Of a stretch of 20,763 bases of DNA, positions 12,901 through 18,900 are shown piece by piece. Position numbers and translations under genes: made by a program. The notes beneath the pieces are model-generated. The model did not search any database. It was given only the letters and a program-made list of their open reading frames with translations, and was not told the DNA's origin. Each line of letters starts with the position of its first letter. The stretch's first letter is position 1. Source of the DNA: Apostichopus californicus (lineage: Eukaryota; Echinodermata; Holothuroidea; Aspidochirotida; Stichopodidae); contig JAIPMN010009203.1 of the NCBI GenBank assembly GCA_020650975.1, forward strand, positions 1 through 20,763, read 5' to 3'.

Positions 12901-15900
12901 AGTATGAATGGACCGAAAAATCAAAGTATTAACGAAACAAACGAAAAATGAGCTCTCTCGCTAAAAATATATCATTAGATTTTAAATATGTACTGATCAA
13001 ATTAATTCATACAGATACCTAACTGTATATGACAAGCTAAATGTTCAATTATTAGATAACTTGGTTAATCGTTAGGAACTAACGCTGAAGAATTACATCC
13101 AGGCCCAAAACCTACCACGTGACAATGGTTAAGCGGTTAACGCTCTTTAATGTAACCCCGTTAATCGGTTTATTTCTTAGCCAGTTAGCAGGTTATCGGA
13201 ACCTTGCGTCAGTTTGGTCCCTATTGGTTTGGTGCAAAACATGCATATTAATGAGTGGGCGGGACTGAAAGTAAAAATTAAAAAATTCTCCCAAACCGTA
13301 TAGGTTATAAATTTCATGTTTAGGACAGATATGTTGGGAGACCATGTTACCATTTTCAGTTCTATATTGGTTTGGCTGAATAAATTCAGTAGGGGCGGGA
13401 CAAATGATAGTTTGGCTAAAGTCAGCTGGCAAACTTGATATAGCAAGAACCGTAAATTAGTTTGGGTTGATTGGTGGCACAACGATATTCCGTACAGATC
13501 ACATGCATGTTAAGGAATGTTCGCATTCAAAAGTCAAATACTTACAAATTAAATTTCTAATGCAAACCATATCTTTCATTGACTAAAGGTAAATTTTCCA
13601 ACAAGTTTGGAATAGTTGGAATCTTTGCGTTTCTGTAACAACGTATTAACACGTCAGCATTTAAACGTCTAGATGGCATAAATTTTGGCTCATTAAATAT
13701 AGGCCTGTACTAACATCTACGGTTACAGCTACGACATCAACAAAGATCTGGAATACAGCAGCAATTGTATTATACAAAACAATGAACTTTTCAAGAACAG
13801 TTAACGTCATTCTCTGATAAATGTAAATGTTTCACGATCTAGTTCACACATCATTTCCATCTGATCAAATACCTTTTGTATACTACAAAATTAATTCTTT
13901 GCTAAAGAATTTTCTTAATAGAATTATTCATCATTGTGAACGACTCAACACTAATTAATTATATATAATATACGTGTACTTGGTAGCCTACATGTCAATG
14001 ACATTGATGTCAATGCGTTATGTTACTGTATTGGCATGTATGGTTCATGTTGCTATGACAACTGCAAAGTTCATTACAAGACCAGTATGACATGCGTCAG
14101 ATCCATGTGCATGGCTTCGTTGTATAACGCAGTGTTGTTCCTTGTACTACACAAATAGCCTATTATTGTCTTGCTTGTTATTTTATTTGCGCATTTACGT
14201 TGTTTTGAGACTGTTAACCACAATAAAGCAAAGAACTACGGGTTACCTTTCCGAGACAATTGTTTATTATTTTCCTTCTAAAGTTATTAAATTATTTGTA
14301 ACATTCTGAGATGAAAAATAATGTTTATTTAGTGCTTTGTATGAATTAACAGGAAGTATAACACTATCGCTGGATCGCTTGCGTTAACCCTTAATAAGCG
14401 TATACTGGCGTACTGTGTTAATGTTCATTTTATATAATTGTATTTAAAATGGCCCAGGAGTGCACTGTGGGTAAATTGCTTAACTTTAATATATTAATTT
14501 GGGTTGCAAATAAATTGTACACTTACTGTTTGTAAATTGAAACAGTAGTATTTCGATCCGCGTGTTAACGTACAAATCTCATACGTATATCCTTATAGCA
14601 TAGTGTTACTGCAGTGTGGCAAGGCAAGTCACTGAATGCGTTTATAAATACCTGTCGAGCAATCAAATTGAAATGATATAGGCCTAACCCTGTGTATCCC
14701 AGTATCGATGGCCCTCGATGACCATCCTATACGAGTTTAGATACATTGATCCATGTCATCAATGCGTGGTAATTAGTGAACGTTACTATTAGAGAAATTA
14801 CTTTCGAAGAATGCAAGACTATAATGCCGAAAGTGTTTTCTTACCAACATGAGCAGTTTAGAATGCTTATGCATTTCATTCTGAAGAAAGATGACCTTTG
14901 ACCCGTCTGGACTACAGCGCGGAGAACGGCAGCACATATCATCAACAGACAATAACTCTTGTAAAGAAAGTTTGAATGCTTAATATCGTACAACATCAAA
15001 AATCGAAATCAGAAATCAGTCTTGTCTTTAAAGGCATAGCAGATATGAAGTTGTATTTAAACAGTATTCGCAGTTGATTTGCTATATTCAAGGTATTCAA
15101 ATTTCAGACTACAATCATATTTAAATAACTTAAATTGCAGACCACTGATAAGTTAGTCAGTTTTTAGTCTTTTTGATATTGCCGAGGAGCTAAAAGTTAT
15201 TCATGGCCATTTATAGATGACCTTTGACCCTATCATGTCAATCACTCACGGAGGCTCAACAGCTAGCCCACGCCCAGGAACACACCCACCAACTTTGAAG
15301 CCCATCATGAGTTTAAAAAAAAGTGTGATATGCTTTTTCGCCGTCAAATGATTGACTTCTGTTGACCAAGGAACCCATGACTGGTTTGCATATAAGAATT
15401 ACGATGCAAGCTTTGAGGGACTGATATCCCACATGGTATAAGGATTTCGACAATTGTATCATTTTGGTAAGCACGTAATTGCCCAAAGCTATTTTTTTCT
15501 GTGTTATACCTTTGACCTCTGATCTTTGGCGCAATGACGCCTTTAATCACAGGGGCACTACACCCAAACAAACACCTACCCATTTTAAGCCCGTCATATG
15601 AGAATTAGGTGTTAAGAGAAGCATGCGACCTATTTTCGCAAAACAATTGGCAAAGGTTTGACCTCAGTGACCTCCATTGACCACGTGGACTTTAATGTTT
15701 TATAATAAGTAATAGGATTGTCTACATGCATTTTCTGGTGTCTGCCATTTTGTCATTTTGTAACACACATTATAGTTCAAATGAAATCGATTTTCCACAT
15801 TTGACCTCTGACCTTCAACCATCCGACGTGGTAAGTATAGTAGCGATCTTGTTTTCGTATCCCCACATGCAATATAATGGGAATGACATATTGTACTTTA

Positions 15901-18900
15901 TTGACAATTTTTTTTTCAAAAATGGTTCTAAACTTGCTGCCAACCTCAAACCCCTTTTGGCACTGAACTGAAACTTAGACGGTCTAGTGGCACATAAGTG
16001 GGGGGGGGGGGGCGCAATAACATTGGATGGGTTGCCAATATGGGGCTGCGGTTCAAAAATTCCACCTAAACCATATTGCTCATCCAATTAACTTCAAAAC
16101 TTGGTTGGTTTATGACCATGGGCTTCGGAAGTTATGACAATTTTTTGAATGATGTATTCAACTGCATGGAATGTCTACCTGTATCCATTTTTTGGGCAAG
16201 GTCAATAGTAGAAGCTCTGTTGTGTACCAGGAGGCCCCGACCATCGGTAGTTACTAGTTTAGCCCACTGGGAGCAGAAACACCGATATAGCTAAAGGCAA
16301 TATAGCATAATACTTCCAGCATTGACTACGCAGTATGCTTATATCCATCTTAATGATTAACAGGTTAAGGCCATTGCTGTTACCATAGTAACTTACCCGA
16401 TTTCTTTCCCAATAAGTCAAAATGAAATATAGCTGACCTGCAATTGAGCAAAAAAAAATCAGTGCATTTGTAAACACCAAGCAACGGTGATATGGGCTAC
16501 CAAGGAGACAGTTTGACTGTTATCAATTAGGTCTTGTTGATATCATTGTCATCACTACCACAACCATTATCATCATAATCCCAACTACTACCACCACCAT
16601 CACCATTTGTCATAATCATCACCACCACAACCATCAACAACAACATTACTATCATCATCATACCGGTGCTGTGGCCGAGTGGATAAAGGCGGTGGCATTT
16701 TAAGCAATGAGGCTTAGATATCGGGAGGGATCCCATGCCCGGTCATAATAAGGTGGGTCTTTCATTCAAGATCAATCTACGGTTTTCCCATCTGAAATGA
16801 CTTTCTGAATTAAAAAAAAAACCCAAATCTGAGTTAAATTGTTGAATTGGAGCCACACTATATGTTGTATTCCATTCGCCCTTGTCGTGATCGCCTAAGC
16901 GTCTTAAGATAACTGCCTGATCATCATCATCATCATCGTCATCATCATCGTCATCGTCGTCGTCATCATCATCGTCATCGTCGTCGTCGTCGTCGTCGTC
17001 ATCGTCATCATCATCATCATCATTATCAATAAATAATTAACGGTACCTTCTATCCGCACTCCAGAGAATTCCAAGTTTGTAAGGTTCGTGGTATATTCCA
17101 CAGAATATTATTCCTAAATTATCAGGCCCCCATATTGCCTGTAAAGAAAACAAATTGTTGACAGCTTCTTAACTGAATTCTTAAGGACCACATGTGCCAG
17201 CAGCCTTGTTGGTGGAGTTTAAGTTCTCTATATTAAAGATAAGAACGTATCAATGACATACCTCTAATCTGTTCTTCTGCAATTGGGGGGGGGGGGGGCA
17301 ACTATGTTACAAACTATGTTCAGCAAAAGAAAATCGTACCCGTGGAAAATTTACAGTTTTATTTTAGCTTTAAATTTGGAATTATCATATTTACAAGGTT
17401 TTCAGACTTTAACACTCGTCGACCTCTTTTGACCTCTACCAATTTCAATCATGTGGCATTTATCTATAAGTATGACATTGATTCAACTTGCGGTAGATGA
17501 GGTATCGTGTTTACAAGCTGTTTTTACTATTTTTCATTAAGCCCCACCAACTCATGAATATTAATGAGGTAAAAGTAGCTGCAAAGAGCATATACCTATT
17601 ACGTAGTAACATCACCGTATCAAGTATGAACTAAATCGGACATACGGTTGAAGAGGTATTGACATTTTAAGAATTTCATGATAAGCACGGCCCACTCATT
17701 AATATTCATAGTTGAAAACCACAAACGAGCGGGCACATCTACATATCCTGAGGCATTTACCTACCTAATATGACATTGATTCAACTTGTTGGTATTGAGA
17801 TATCGTCAGTGGTTACAAGCTTTTCACTGTGATAACACTCCAGCCACGCCCATGCATTAATAATAATGAGAATGTATTTTTTGATTATATGATCACGTAC
17901 ATATTATCAACTGACATCACCATAGAAAGTATGAAGTAAATCGGACATACGGTTGAAGAGATATTGCTATTCTAAGAAGTTTAGGTTAAGTCCCGCCCAC
18001 TCATCAGTATGCATGAATGGATAAAAAGCTGGCCGTCACATACATACACAAATTCACGCACACATACACGCACACATGCCAGCACGATTGCAAAGGTTAC
18101 TGTGCCTTCTCTTTACTACAATAATAATAAATAGTACCTGGGCAGGAGAAAGTTCAGCTGGCACTTCATCAACCACACAAATGGTTTCCTGGATTACATC
18201 GAAGATACAGATGACGGAATAACATAAATCCTCATATCTTTCTCCCCAGTCGTCACGGAAGAGGTATTTGTCTTCAGGCTGTAGATATTAATATATAAAA
18301 CTACAAATATATCGGTCAGGAGTCATTAGTCCATACAAATTTTTCAATTTAATCTTAAAATACGACAAAAAAATACACTACTTTTGCAATAGTAGACAAC
18401 TTAATTTTTCAATCTGTGTCTGTATAAATATACTTTACGTTTTCAAAGAAAAGAATACTACCTACTTTAGAATTACTCTGCTCATTTTCTGTGGTTGGCG
18501 GAGATGACTGACGCTCAAAATAAGGAACAGTTTTCGGTCGCTTTTTTTCTGCTATGTAAAGAACCTTGCTACTATCTGAAGACCAGTTAAGGCAGCCAAA
18601 GTTCTCTTAAAAGAATAATGGGAAAATTGTCCTTTTCAGTAGATTAGTCTGCACACAGAACTAATAGTGCAGTTGAAGGCATAACTCTCGTAGCTTTATC
18701 GAAATTGCTGACTTCATGCAGCTATATATTTTAATGATATTAGTAATTGATTTATTGACTTCAGTTAGTTGTTGACATAAACAGTGTGATCGATGTATTC
18801 TCATGTGTAATATCAATAAACATTTGTCTATATATTAGCCTTTCAAATTGTGCTAACTACACTTTCAATAGGAAAAAAACATTAATAACAGACATTAATA

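Noticed and set aside
14845..14880. 36-bp exon starting after tttcttcag for NEMHKHSKLLML
   Set aside because: The codons upstream (LLSVDD...SPDGSKVIFLQ) are clearly APEH, and the phase from exon e requires the longer exon.
16665..16740. A functional tRNA-Leu gene
   Set aside because: The B-box region is broken, the acceptor stem does not pair, and a SINE body with an A-rich tail follows.
16904..17101. Met/Thr-rich 65-aa minus-strand open frame
   Set aside because: It reads the (TCR)n microsatellite plus part of APEH exon d in the wrong frame.
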